A DNA stretch of 64,000 bases, taken from positions 2,099,872-2,163,871 of the forward strand of contig JAKJHU010000056.1 in the NCBI GenBank assembly GCA_022316685.1, written 5' to 3'. Below the pieces are notes generated by a model that did not search any database, was not told the origin of the DNA, and saw nothing but the letters and a program-made list of their open reading frames with translations. The translations under genes and the position numbers were made by a program. Source of the stretch: Progne subis subis. Taxonomy: Eukaryota > Chordata > Aves > Passeriformes > Hirundinidae. Below are positions 1-13,329 of this stretch, one piece after another. Position 1 is the stretch's first letter. The number at the start of each line of letters is the position of its first letter.

Positions 1-3000
1 GAAAACCACCATTATTTAACTCTAACAAGGAGAAAATGTGGCATCCTGCACTGCTTCCAAACAGAGGACCCAGGAGTCTAAAATCCCTCCATCCTGCCCA
101 GCAACAACAGCTCTGGGGGCGAGGACATCGGGGACAACCACCCTGCCTGGGATCACGGGCACAGTGCCAGCTGCAAAGGCAGGGAGGGGATGAGGAGGCA
201 GCCTGGTGTGGAAACTTCTGCTGCTCTGAAGGCACACTGGATGCACCTAAACCCCTGTGAGATGAGAACTCCTCTCCCTACCCCAGAATCTGGCCAAAGG
301 GGTCAGGGAGGAGAGTTTCTGGTTTGGCATGTCCACAGATGCAGACAAGCACCAAGAGAGGAGGGGGTGATGGAGGGGTGAGGCAGCCTTCCTTAGGCAC
401 ATTAGAAGGGGAAAGTGCAGTGATAACTTACACCCACCATAGATTTATGTGGGGTTTTTAGCCTAATGAGTTCCCAGAACCACTTTGAAAAATTCCTCAT
501 CTCCTCACACGACCCTCAGTGCAAACGAGTTCTGCAGAGCCGCCTGTGACAGAGCTGGCTAACTCAGAGCAGGCCTGGTGCCAGCACCCCAGAAAATGCT
601 GCTTTGCAAGGAATTTTGATTAATCTTGCTGCTTTTAAAACACTGATCAAGATCAGGAGCACCAGCTCTCATTTCTATTTATTTAACTGTTTTTACTTCT
701 TATTCTCCAACACTGAAACCACTTGCTTCCCTCACTGCAGTTTCCCAGCATCTTATTTCCAGATTTACTCAGGTTTTTTTACAAGCTACACACCTTCGAC
801 TGGGAAGCAAAAGTGCTGTTCGTTATCCCTCCCTCCTGGCTGATCCTCAGGTATGACTGACATTAACTTCTGCCAGGGATTTTCCACATCATGGGCTCCC
901 TCTTACAACTGCAGCAGCCTGCAATGGGTTTGTGGTTTCTGCACACATGGAGCTGTTCCAGCAGAGCTGCTCGGGCTCCTGTTCCTTCTCAATACCCACA
1001 GGAGAGCGTGTTTATCCTGGAATAATACTGTTTTGTTTCAATTTAGCCCCGTGGATATATTGCAATGGAATAAAACAGATTAAAAATTAATCTCCACTCC
1101 AGATTAGGAGTATCTAGATGGATGCAGCCATTTGGGAGCAGCTCTTTCACATTAAATCCACATCGTGTTTTAATTTCAACGGCTCATCTGACCACATCTG
1201 CGGCAGGCATTTCTAAAAGCTGCAGTGCTGAAAAGCAGGGAAGCTGTTGAGTTCCTGCAGATAGCTCCTCCATTCAGGAGCTAGTAACACTTTAAACCAG
1301 GTAGGCAAACACAGGCCGTGCTGGGCCAGAGCATTACAACAGCGGTCCAAAGAGCTCTGCCCAGGGAAGCATCCAAGGAGCTGCTGGCAGCAGCACGAGG
1401 CAGGTTTGTGTCACTGGAGGAAAGCCTCACGTGGATGTGATTTCACACTGATTTATTTCACTGTCAGCCCACCTTCCTAGGGATTCAAAGTCATTAAAGA
1501 ACTCAAAGAGCACAGCGCTCAGGACACCATCTCCACTGCATTTTTTTGTTTTAGCACCAAGATTTGCTGGTTGCATCCAAATTCTCGTATTCCTGCCCTG
1601 TCCCCTTCTGCACGGCAGCATCTTGCTCATCACTGAGGAGAGTTTGAAAACCAGAAAGCCACTGCCTTGATTTTATCTGTACTGGAAATCTCTCATGCAG
1701 CTCCAGGGATGCCCTCTGTGTCTCCCTGTGCTGAAGCTGTGCTGGACCTGGGTCTTCACTTGTAACAGGGATCACCATGAAGGCAAAACCTGCTGAGAGC
1801 TGCTGCAGAACAGAAATTGGGAGTCTTCAGGAATGCTGGCTATCTGCTCTCCACCAAATCTTTGTTGCAAAAAGCTGCAGACAGAAAGATCAAAGCACAT
1901 GTGGAAGTTCCCACTGACCTGAGAAGCTCCAGGAGGGGTTTGCGAGTGCCTCAGCAGATATCTCCCTTGGATGCTAGAAACAAGGCTGAGTCAGTATCAT
2001 GCGCTTTTGGGAAATCCCTCTTGCAAAACATCCGCCTAAGGGGCGGCAAGAGCAGAGCTCATTGCAGCAGTATTAGAAAGCCAGCAGGTCTTTTTCATGC
2101 TTTTTAGCACACAGGGAACTCCAATGAATCTGCAAGATATTTTCTGGGGCACAACAGGATTCCCAAACTCAGGGCATCCTCAGTAAGAGATGAAGGAATG
2201 ACCCTTTTTGTTTTTTTCAGCGGAATCATCTCCATCAACCAATGTGCATTTCAGGTATTTTCTTCAATGCTATATTACCTCATCTCACTATCCTAGGATG
2301 GAAGATTTCTTCATGATCACAGGATGAGAGATTTCTATCTCCTGATTCTTATTGCCATCTTCCACTTACAGAGGCAGGACACAACTTCTTCTCATGCTGG
2401 ACTAGCAGAAGAGCTCAAGCAGATGGTTTTCCACTCAAACTCCACGATGCATTTGGGTTTCTTGGTCCCATTCCTTCAGCAGAGCTTTCTGTTGGTAGCA
2501 ACAACCTCTGCCACATCATGGGCATCATCAAGGGTTGTCAGGATTTGGACCTGATTTATTCAGTATCATTTTGCTCTTCATCTCCTCATCTGACCTGCTG
2601 TTTCCAGCTCTACTGACTGCTAAGCAATCTTAAAGTTTAAAGTAGCCTCTTATCTTGGAATGGATTTTAAACATCCAGCACAAAAAAGACAGGTTGTGGG
2701 TACCAAGAGGTCAAGTTCCTCTGCCCATGTTATGTAGAAGGTTAAATTACTGCATCACAGTCCTTTTCAACAACCTTAACACCTACAAAATCTCAAGCCC
2801 ATCACACTAAGCTTCTGCTGGGTAATTCCTTTTGTCGTCCCAACTCTTCCCTGAATGATCAGCCTGGGCTGAGTATCCCACAGCAAGTTCCAAGCACACA
2901 GATACCTCATAAATCCTGCTGAAGATAGCATCTCTCCAGCCCTGTTTGACAAGGGCAATGGAGTAGGTTTGACTGGTTGGAGTTTAGTCCTGTTTTTAAA

Positions 3001-4041
3001 ATGTGCTTGCTGGAAAGAAAGTGAGAAACACACATCCCACCCTCCAAAAATGAGATATTTTGGAAAGTAGAGCTCAGGGCTCATTAGAAACAAGCCTCAC
3101 TTAATCACAAAGCATTCCTCCCAGCTGGCCTTGTAAAATGTCATGGTTAATCCAGCCTTGTTGCAAGTGGATATTTTTTGATAATGCATCAGGTGCAAAG
3201 CAGTAATTTCCTCGTGACAAGGCTGAGTTAGGAGGGGCTGCAGCAAAGGCAGCTCCAGCAGAGCAGACCAGGATTTCTTCCCAGTCCATCCCCCTCTGGG
3301 AAGAGGGACATGTGTCACTGATTTTCCGCGTGGGCATTTCATGGGGTAAAGATAATTCCTTCCCTGCTGCACAGGGAGAAGCAGACCATGGTCTGCCTCT
3401 TTGGGGGCACTGCTCATGCAAGAGGGATTTCCCACAGCTGCCTCGTGTGGCACAGACGCCTCTGCCCTCTCCCCTGTAAAACCACACCCCACACTCCTGT
3501 GTGAACAAGGTAAGATATAGGGACAGAAAGGGAGATGAATAGGTGAGCAATTAGATGTGTTCTATAAATTATATGTATTTTTCCTCAACCAAAACAAACC
3601 ACCTCCATTGTTACTGGTGGGATGAGTGCGTACTTTACATTCCCCACTGAACAATTGCTCTGTTTCAAGAGGATGTGAGATTCAGAAGGTGGAAGAGATA
3701 CAGTCCTCATGAAAGAGATACTGTCCTTGAGGCGGTGATTGCAACGATGTGTGCCCATGAGAAAACACCTCCCTTAAAAGCAGGATTCCAGCTATAATAT
3801 ACAGTGATATAACTACTTCCATTATAGGGTCAGAGCCCAGCTGAGGGTGACACCTCTGTAACTAAAGGAGAGATTTTCATATCAGTTTATGTAGGCAGAA
3901 TCGAGCCTCTGTTTGAAGGATTTTCCCCCAAAAGCAAAAGTTCTGCCAGATTCCTGGATGCTTTTAACTACCGCAGCATCTCTGTTCCAAAGCCAGATTG
4001 CTCACCCTTTTACCCTAAGAAACAACAGAGATTTTTTTGGG
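1..4041. other. Unique non-coding DNA, no gene recognised
   Basis: No frame resembles a protein family. The longest are two overlapping minus-strand frames near 3097-3550 (131 and 149 codons), in different registers and without recognisable motifs. A 15-bp direct repeat with one mismatch occurs at 3693-3707 and 3713-3727 (AAGAGATACAGTCCT type). Confidence 0.6.
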
Positions 4042-4060
4042 TTTTTTTTTTTTTTTTTTT
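4042..4060. repeat. T19 homopolymer
   Basis: First of three T-runs within 500 bp (others at 4264-4280 and 4514-4536). No flanking target-site duplication or transposon body is seen. Confidence 0.9.
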
Positions 4061-4263
4061 GGTTAACATTAAAACATTCTTGCCTGTAAGTGTCCATTCT
4101 CCATTTCATTTATAGCATAGTTAAACTGAGAGTCACTAGCCAAACAAAATCAGCAGTCTAGTGTTCCAAGCATGTCTAATCTTCCTGTATAGTGTGAAAC
4201 ACGGACAGATCACATGCAGGTTTTTTTAAATGCAATCTCCTTCAACTTCCACTTTTTATTTTC

Positions 4264-4280
4264 TTTTTTTTTTTTTTTTT
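4264..4280. repeat. T17 homopolymer
   Basis: Simple T-run, followed by CCCC. No associated element is recognised. Confidence 0.9.
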
Positions 4281-4513
4281 CCCCTGTGGAATTATATCCC
4301 TGTGGCAGGTACTATTAGAAACAACATGTCACATTCAGCAATCAGTGGCTGGATGATGTGTGCTCAACCCCAGCCACTAACACAGCTGGCCAAGTTTGCC
4401 CATCCCAGCTGTGGCAGATACACCTCTGCCAGGGTGTCTATCCCATGAAAATCACAAATCACAGAACAAAGAGATTCTCCACTGAATTTTCCTTCCACCG
4501 ATGTTTTTCACCA

Positions 4514-4536
4514 TTTTTTTTTTTTTTTTTTTTTTT
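4514..4536. repeat. T23 homopolymer
   Basis: Simple T-run. Some short frames in this region are phenylalanine-rich only because of it. Confidence 0.9.
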
Positions 4537-6710
4537 AACAGGATGATTTCAGTGTAAAGCACCAACTCTTTATCAGAAAATGCAATGCTTGTTACTATTT
4601 ACAGAGGAACACAGAATAAGCCACAGCAGCCCTGGGAGGAATTGATGCAATGGCAGCTCCTATACTAGGGCCAAAATAAGCCCAAATAGAAGCCGCACAT
4701 CTGCTCCCACTATCCTCAGTGTATTCTTCAAACAATGGGAAGAAAAGCCTGGAGAAGCACTGACCCTCACTTCATTCAAAGAGTGCCCCTGCTCAATTCA
4801 TGAAAGTTTGCCTTTCCTTTTCAAGTGAAAAGGCCAGAAGAATACTTGGGAAACCAAAAGATTGCTTGGGAAAAAAAAAAAAAATCATTTTAATTGCAGG
4901 AGGTTTCAAACCATCAAACCCCATAAAACTTGTGTTAAAAGATTTACAGCAAACTAGTGTGCTGGAGGTTCGATTTTGTTGTTTTTTGGTTTTTTTTTTC
5001 TCCTCTTTCTGGGTTTTTAGAAGGGAAACGCAAATACAGTTTTTTAATCAATCTTTCCACAAGGAGACTTACAACGCTAATGTGCTGAAGCATAAACTGA
5101 TACAGTGACAAACCCCCTTTCTCCTTAAATGTGCTAATAAGGTTGATCCTTTCTCCAGAGCTTTATTCTTGGGAGGTTTCTGCAATGAGTTCACTTCTTT
5201 CACCAGCACAGAGCCCTGCTCATGTGGAAATCATCGGGCTGAATACATTCGCTGCTTCATCTGGCCCTCAGCATCAGGTCTCAATTGGGATTTGGGGTGG
5301 TGGGCAAATGAGTGGAGAGCAATGCAAAAAAAAAAAAAAAAAAAAAAAAGATAACAAAAAAAGAAAGAGGGAGGGTTGCTTTTACAATGCAAAGTGAAGC
5401 ATCATTTAGAATGATCTGTCTGGGAGTGGGAACAGCTACCACAGGGCATGCCAGTCCTGGAGTGCAGCTTTCCAGCACCTTCCTGTTAATGAGCAGCAGC
5501 ATCCACCTGCAGAGTCATCCCAGGAAGCCCCATCCCATGCCACCCATTTATCAAGGAAGCAATGACCCTACACTACCAGTTAACAACAGAAACTCTAAAT
5601 TGAAATTACCTGCAGGGATAAAAGGCCCTAAAGTAGAAGGTTAAGTCAAATTTAAGAAATCCCACCCCACTGAGACACGCACGGGAGAGGTTGGACTTTT
5701 CAAGAGCAGTGAACTGATCCAAGGCACAGGCAGAGGAAGAGTTCTCAGGGTCAATTTTCATTTTGCCCATTAACACAGCAAACCAGGCACCTCACTCGAA
5801 GAGGAACTTTTGGTGTCACAGACTGATTCCTGTAAAAAGTGAGGCTGAGACCCTTCTGCCCACCCTCCACCTCTGTGCACCAGCAGATTGTCACACTGAG
5901 GAGAAACCTCAAAGGTGCTCCATCCTGCAGCTACCAAAGTTCAGCTCATCTCTGTAACCTCCAGGTTTTCTGCTTCTGCAGGTAACTGCAAACAAAGCCA
6001 ACAGCCTCCTCTAACTCATGCGGCAAATAGCTGCCAAGACCTACTCCATGGACATCAGTGGATGCAAACAAAGGTCAGCAGCGACTTTGGCCCTTCTGAC
6101 ACCCCACGACAGCATCACTTTGAAGACAGATGAAGTTTAAAAACAAACAAAATCCCCGCGACTCACAGCTGCTCTCCCATATTGGGGCTGTGGCCAAGGA
6201 AGGATTCCTCCTGCAATATTTTTAGCTGAACACGTGCTACATTTATTTCTTGAAGACAAGAAATCTCCTCAAGGCTGTGGCAATGAACACATGTGACAAG
6301 ACATTTAACTCTTTCCCACGAAAGACCCTGCGAGACAAAGGTGAGGATAAGTCCACTACCAATATGGTAGTTGGGACAACAAGGAATTTCTTTCATATCC
6401 CACAAGTTTCAAAACCCTTTTCTCCACCCCAAACCAAGAGGCATCTCCAAAGCCCTTTTACTCATCTGAGTACCCAAGGAGGAAAATGTATATTACACAG
6501 CACTTTCCAGGGACTTCACAAGTGGGGTCACTGCCATATGAGCAGGGCCAATTCCTGCTAAAAAATTATCATGTGCATGGACCTGTGACTGCTCCCAGCC
6601 CAAGGTGCCTGAAAATATTTCCAATGTTGAAAATTAAGCTGCCTAGGGAAGGAGAACAGAGGCTCTGCACCACCCAGCCCACTGTTACATCTCAGTTGCT
6701 GTAAGGTGCA
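4537..6710. other. Unique non-coding DNA with A/T runs
   Basis: This stretch includes an A24 run at 5326-5349 and shorter A- and T-runs near 4869 and 4990. Nothing coding is recognised; lysine-rich frames around 5312-5400 come from the A-run. Confidence 0.6.
5326..5349. repeat. A24 homopolymer
   Basis: Simple A-run, followed by a short GATAAC/AAAAAAG purine-rich stretch. Confidence 0.9.
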
Positions 6711-6882
6711 GGATGTGGTCCTTGAGAAGGGACTGAACCCCACTTAAACCTCCATCCCCAGCCAGATTCCTCCATCCAAACTGGATACCATGTCCTAAAT
6801 ACAGTCCTTGGGAAGGGACTAAATCCTGTTTAAACCCCCTTTCCCAACCATATTCCTCCATCCAAGCCGGCCATTGCATCCT
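6711..6882. repeat. Diverged 86-bp tandem duplication (2 copies)
   Basis: Two adjacent segments share the order GTCCTTG(A/G)GAAGGGACT, then a TTAAACC block, then CCATATTCCTCCATCCAA-type sequence. The GTCCTTG landmark is at 6718 and again at 6804, giving a period of 86 bases. The copies differ at many positions, so the duplication is not recent. No coding frame is preserved across both. Confidence 0.8.
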
Positions 6883-9800
6883 ATGGCACCCTGCTCTTGC
6901 TGCTGACTACTGGTTAGAGCAGTATTTATGGCACAGGTCTTTCTCCATAAAATAAACATAAACGACTTAGCAGCACAAACACAGGCTGGACACGCAAGTC
7001 AGAGTATAAATAACCTGCTTACCCTTAAAACCTTTTTCCAGCTCACCTATGCCAAGTGTTTGTGCAGAATCCCCGTCTCAATTTAGAAACCAAATGTATT
7101 TTGAGCAGGAGCTGACAGCGAGCGTCCCCCGCCTCCAGGCGAGCAAACCGGCCACGCCGGCGCCGCTGACAAGCAGGGAGCCAGATCCTTCCAGCTCATG
7201 GTTTCACCTTCCCAGCAGGAAAATACTGCAGGGGAAGGGTAAGGAATAAAATAGAGATGAATGAGGAGTCTTCTGTTCAGGCATGCCTTCTCCTTCCTTT
7301 TAAACATGGCCCAAGAGCGGCGTGGAAAGGCGAGCCCCAGCCTGAGGTTCTGGGATCCATAGAAGGGGCAGGGCCAACCTGCTGGCAGCACTCAGGTGAG
7401 CTGGCCAAGAGGGATTTGAGGCTTGGCCCTGAAGCCCATTGTGTGCGTGCCAGCTGCCTCTCAAGCCCATCACGAGTTCAGATGTAGCCAAGGCTCTTAA
7501 GGACAGGAGTTCTGCTAATCTGAGCTCATCTCACCTAGTGCCAGCCCTGCTGAACTCCAGACTCATGAGCAAGCCCCACCCTCACCTCTTAGCAGGGGCC
7601 TTTCAATCTTTTATTTGATCCATTTCTTCGGTTTACAGGCACAAAACAGCAGTCTCTGGCCAGATGTCACAGAAAGAACAGTTCATGGGGCACAGCTGGA
7701 GCCCTGCAGCACCCACCTTCTCCTCACTTGGCTTTTTGGCTGTGAAACGTGGTTCCTGCTCATCTGAGTCAGGAGCAGCTCATCCATGAGCTGTCACTGG
7801 GCTCCATCACTGCTCTTGGCACAGCCAGCCCAGCCCATCCCCTTCTTGCACCATCCCAGGGTGACAGGGATGACACCAGGCAGAGCTGATGGAGGGGAGG
7901 CACATCCCAGCACGCCTGAATTTTCACCTCTGGTAGCAAAGGTGGAAGGCCAAATGCACAGTTTACAAGCTGAAGTTGTGTTTATTCATGCCATAAGAGA
8001 TGAAGGGGGCAAGATTATCACAAGATAATCACTCCTTTGATTTGTTATAAAGCAAAGCCAGCTGCTTCTAATTCCTGCTGCTTCCCAAGGAACCCACCAG
8101 CACAGGAAAAGTTTCAATTCCTTTCCTCCTCCACTGTTTCATTACAAACTCTAGAAAATAATCACACAGCAAACAGTCCTGCATCCATCTCCCCAAAGCA
8201 CTCATTGCTTAAACGGAACGGATTGCTGCCTAAACATGAAAAAACACTCCAGTCATACAAAAACTACTCATTCAAGATTCATCTGCACTCAATTAAAGAA
8301 CAGAGGAGCAGCTGATAAAAACATTTACAAGCTATTATTAAATTTTACCAGGTGGGGAAGCCAAGAAGAATCCAGATATTCAGATTTTTGCCAGGATTGA
8401 TTTCTATTCCAGACGCACAAATAAAATAAAAAAAAGCAGTCGTAGAAAGTTGTTTTGCCTCAACAGAATTGGTAAGTGCAGCTATCAATAACCATTGCAA
8501 TAAATAAAATATTTGCAAGGAATTAAATACCTGCATAATCATAAATTCGATGGAAGTCGTCTTTCCTGGTACGGGGTGTGCTAAGCACAGGGTACATGGC
8601 CTGGCACTAATTATACAAATAGCAAAGTACTCCAGGACCCGAAATCCAGAGGGACAAATGGGAGAAACAATGGTAAAAATTAAGAAAACAGGGACACCCC
8701 AGAGGGGTCCACATCATCCCCACCTCCCAAAATAAGTGGTGAAATCATTTTACCTTCTCAGTGAGGGAGAAGAATTGGTAATTCCCCAAAAGTGATCCCA
8801 GAAGGAGCAAATCCCCATTTTCCTCACTCCCCAGAATAACCCTCCAGGACTAGCTGTGATGCCGATGGGTAGCGTGTCCCCCAAGCACTCATGGGGCTGA
8901 CCTTGTGTCCCCCAACTCTTTGGGGGACTCCACTGCTGCCCCTCAGGCCTCGGGACAATTCCAGCAGGTTTTTTTGACCGTGAATTCACCCAGGAGTCCA
9001 CACGACACTTGTGTGAAAGGGAACCTGCCCCACGGAGCTGCTGTGGCAGGAATCAGGTGAGAGCTGTGCGAGCATCCCTGCTCGTGTTTCCCTAGCAACT
9101 CCAGCTCCTGCTTCCCTTTACACATTCCCTTCCTCTCTCCGAAGTAAGCCAAGACTGTCCCCATCATTCAGCCACACAAATCAGAGATGAGGGAGGTTCA
9201 GTGAGCCCTGTGTCCATTCAATGCAAATATTGATGGAGGATGCGTTGGCACTGAATCCTCTCTCTGCACGTGCACTCAACCTCCCCTAGAAACACCGGAG
9301 GAACTCATTTGGAGAAAGGATATCTCAGCATCCCATCCAAAACATCTCAGCACTCGGAAAAAAAACAAGGATGAAGATGGAAGACCAAACTCCAGCACCC
9401 ACTGGCAAACTTGGATGTGCCTGGGCTGGTATCACCTAAACTCAACAATCACACAAAGGGGTCCAACATGCTTTAAAAGAAGAGCTCTAAGGCTCAGACC
9501 TGACCAGATATCAAGGTACTTAAATGTTATTTTTTTATGGCTGAGGCCTACAACATCTTTGCAAGCTGGAGAGCAAAGCACAGCCAAGGTAGGCACCTCA
9601 GACTCTCACCCACCGTGCCCTTCCTCTCACTCAATGCCAACACTTCACCAGTTAAACCAGCTCCTGACACTGCTTTTTTGCCTCTGCCTGTCATGAATAA
9701 CACTTGGGAGTTCAGGCATGAGTGCCCAAACTCAGTTGTGGGCATTAATCAGGCTTCATCCATTCAAACCTATCCCACAAGAGAGGAATTTGCTTGAAAG

Positions 9801-10202
9801 GCAGATATTTAATCACCTGACTCTTCCCCCAGCATTGTGGCTAAACCATCCCTGGCTGATGTAGCCACAGCAACAAAAGCTCAAGTACAGGCACAGTGAT
9901 ATCAGTGAAAAAAATACCAGATGGGTGGATGGTCTCACCCAAAATACCCCTGTCTGGTCAATAAGGGTTATTTGATATAGTTTTGGAGTGTATTTTGTCC
10001 TTTTCAAAAGCACTGAACTGTTTATTTACTCATGTCACCAGTGCAGCTGAAAAAAGCTGGAGGTTTGTGGCAAATTTTTAGACAAATTCTCAGGGAATGT
10101 AGGAGCTCAGGACTTAATCTTCCCCTAGCCAAGGGAAGCACATAAGCACATGTTTAAACTGAAATTAAAATATGCCTAGGCTTCTAGGCTTTGTAGAAGC
10201 AA
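6883..10202. other. Unique non-coding DNA, no gene recognised
   Basis: A small CpG-bearing block lies near 7110-7180 (GCGAGCGT, CCACGCCGGCGCC). Otherwise the composition is ordinary. Frames up to about 100 codons are present on both strands and none resembles a known protein. Confidence 0.55.
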
Positions 10203-10300
10203 TCTGGTCTAGTGGGAAGTGTCTCTGTCCATGGCAGGGGTGTTGGAAATAGATGATCTTTTAGATCCTTTCTTACCCAAACCATTCCATGATTCTATGA
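10203..10300 (+). mobile_element. CR1 LINE 3'-end fragment
   Basis: The segment contains GGTCTAGTGGGAAGTG, then CCATGGCAGGGG(T)GTTGGAA, GATGATCTTTTAGATCC and CCCAAACCATTCCATGATTC. It ends ATTCTATGA, the characteristic tail of avian CR1. Only the non-coding 3' end is present, as is usual for 5'-truncated CR1 insertions. Confidence 0.88.
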
Positions 10301-12639
10301 AGGAATACACTTTAAAAAACCAATCAAACAAAACAAAAGCAGAGCAAGAAATGCTACAGGGGAGAAGAGGCACCCAGTTTTCTCATAAGAAGATATATCA
10401 GATTGCAGCTAAATCTAGACCCCACACCACAGGAACACACCTTCATCCCCAGTGAAACCAAGACTAATCTTTGACCCCTTGGATTAAAAGAAAATAAATA
10501 CAACCCAAAAGCCCACCTCACGATAAATCACTTGATCTCTGGTTATTTCTCCTGCTTTTATGCCAGTGTAGAAAGAAGGGATCAAGCTAAACTATTTTGA
10601 TTAGTTGGCATTAAAAGAAAACCCACCGTGATGCTGGGTTGTTCAGTGCTCAGTGCTCACGCGCTTTGCTGACCAAAAAGCTTTGAAATATGCTTGGCAC
10701 TACACACCCAAAACTCAGATGTTTTGGGCAAAAAACCACAGGTGGCCAAAATGAGAAAGCACTCCTATGGCACAGGAGAAGCTGACAATGAGGCGCCTTT
10801 GAGTGGAGCTTCTCAGTCTATCTCCTCAACTGTACAAAATCCATTGCAACCAGAGATGAACTCAAAACACTGTCAACAAAAAAGGGTGGGGAAAAGCAGC
10901 AGCTGTACAAGACTGCAGGATTGCACCAGCTCTGGGATGCCCCAGCAGCCAGGGGTTTGCTGAGCAGGTCACTGGAGGGCTGACCCATGGGGCAATGCCT
11001 CCTGCAGCTCCACGTGGCAGCTGGGGTTTGCACCCCAAAACCCCAGACAGCTCAGATGGGAGAAAACATCTGGCCAAGATGATGGCAGAGCAAAGCTCTC
11101 ACAAGCCAGCAGCAGGAACACAAAACCTGCAAAAACTCCATCTACTGAGATCACATCAGTGTCAAAAGGCTGAGCAGGAAAACAGAGGGGGCAGAGATGC
11201 AGTGCCATCACCAACATCCCCTTTAGGAAACCCTTGGGATAAGAAGAGCTCATGGAAGAAAAGCTCAAGATATGGTTAAAGGACTTAGACTTTTTTTTTT
11301 TTTTTTCTTCCCATATCTAAAACCTGGAACATTTCATCAGGATTTAAAAATGTGGATGATGAAGAGCATGTCACTGCTACATTCCATTTACACACATCCC
11401 CCCCCAAAGGCTGCCTAACATCTGGTTAATGTCACTAAAAACAACCAATTCAGAGCATTCAGACCACGTGCTTTAATCCACCTCTTTCAGCAAAGGCCTT
11501 ACAGAAATTAATACATGATGGGTCTAAACAAGAATAACAAGATGTGCTCCATTGAACAGGGACCAGATTGGGACATGGGATGGCTTCAGTCAAAATTTTA
11601 TGTTCCTGGAGTGAATTGAGCAGCTTCAACACTAGAACAAAAGAAAAGAAAGGGAAGCTTTGCTTTGGAAGAATCAACCTGCTCAACTCTACCCTGCACC
11701 CAGCTGCCCCGTGCTGAAGGACACCACTGTAGACACTGCAACCCCAGCTGCAAGGGTTGGCAGGCAAAATGTATTTAAATTTAATTAAAACACTAATGTA
11801 CCATAACTAGCACTGTCAGTGAATATATGTTTATTTTATATCCATGTATTCTATTTATGTGTGCGTGTGTGTATATGTGATATTTTAAAAATTCAATAGT
11901 AAACCTTTCACTGGCCACAAATCTCTTTCTTTTCTTTTCTTTTTTTTTTTTTTTCCTTCCACAAAAATGAAGCATTGCCTGGGTTAGCTGGCCACAAAAT
12001 CTCTCCAGTTTTTATACATTCATCTTCCCCGAGAAGGAAGTTTGGTGCAGGTTTGGAGATGAGCCCCCTGGATCCAGCACAGCTCCATCACATGAGGATC
12101 CTCACACCAGGGAACACTTTGCATCAGCCTCATCAGGTTATATGGGAATATAATTAATCAGGTGACACATCCCACATAAATAACTTATGAGAAGCCTGTC
12201 GCTTGGAGAAGAGATGGTAGCCAAAAGGTATCTTAATTCATTCCAATAACGGACTGGGAAGAAAATAAGAACACCTGGACGAAGCATCCATCTTTGCACT
12301 GTCAAATATCCTTGGCTCAGGGTAATCTCTGTGCATCTGCCTGGCAAACACCCTTTGCTTCTCTTTCTTACCCCCTCAGTCCTTTTTGGGGGTGGAGGGT
12401 GGCATTTGCAGCATGTTGTGGTTTTGAGGTAGCACCAAAATGAGTGAAGGCAGAACTTCTGGGCAAGATGGGCTTTCTGTTATCAAACATCCTGCAATGA
12501 GTTGTTGGTATCACACACCCCGAGGGTGACTCTACACCACATCTAAAATCAGGTGAGACGTCAACAACCAGCCAGGCAAAGACGAGTTTATGAGGAATTT
12601 CCAGGAGCATTAGGTCAGCTATAGAAAGGCAGAATAATC
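10301..12639. other. Unique non-coding DNA, no gene recognised
   Basis: This stretch includes a T-run near 11291-11306, a C-run near 11399-11405, a GTGTGTGTATATGTGATATT stretch near 11860 and a pyrimidine/T-rich tract at 11931-11956. No exon is recognised. Confidence 0.55.
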
Positions 12640-12790
12640 CATAAATCACTCCTACAAATTAATGGAATTAGTGGAATGGCTTTTGAGCACAGTAATCTGA
12701 CCGTTCCCTCAAAACAGAATTTTACATCTTTAAATATTCCCAGCAGTGCATGCTAAATAAATTTGAAATCATGTAATTTATGCTAGAGCT
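12640..12790. other. AT-rich candidate conserved non-coding element
   Basis: A compact block with ATAAATCACTCC, AATTAATGGAATTAG, AATATTCCCAGCAGTGCATG and TCATGTAATTTATG motifs, that is, clustered homeobox-like and octamer-like cores without simple-repeat structure. It sits right next to a CR1 fragment. The texture resembles vertebrate enhancers, but no alignment was possible, so this is a visual judgement. Confidence 0.3.
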
Positions 12791-12810
12791 GGCATCAGGG
12801 ACACACACTT

Positions 12811-12930
12811 AGAATCATGAACTATTAAGATTGGGAAGGACCTCTAAGATCAGTCCAACCATGAACCCAGCACTGCCAGGTCCACCCATGAACTGCATGC
12901 CCAAGCACCACATCTACACCTTTCCCTCTC
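12811..12930 (-). mobile_element. CR1 LINE fragment
   Basis: In reverse orientation it begins with AGAATCATGAACTATTAAG and TTGGGAAGGACCTCTAAGATC, then AGTCCAACCATGAACCCAGCACTGCC and a CCAAGCACCACATCTACAC block, matching the avian CR1 3' region on the minus strand. It fades out near the CTCCAAGGAAC segment. Confidence 0.85.
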
Positions 12931-13329
12931 CAAGGAACTTCTCTCCTTTCCCATCTTTGCCACGAGTGCAGAGCTCCTTCAGGTGTTCTTCCTTTCCCCC
13001 TGCAAACTCCTGCTTTGGAGCTGCCACCACAAAGCCACTGAAGCTTCCAAGCACCCGAGGTCACCCCAACCCCTGGGTTTTTGCACTGTTCTCCTGCCCT
13101 CATGATAAAACCAACACTTAGTGTTGTTGTTTTTCTTCAGTTGAGAGGGCAAAGAGAAACCACCCTGAGGTGCACCAGCATATCACTCCTACACCCCTCA
13201 TGCAGGAGCACAGAGCATTTCAGGAGATTCATTAAATCCTCAGCTATTACATGCAACAGCTCCAGATTATTTGGTATTTTATAGCGACAGAGCCTGGGAT
13301 GCCCTGGCATCGCTCCCACTCTTAGAGTG

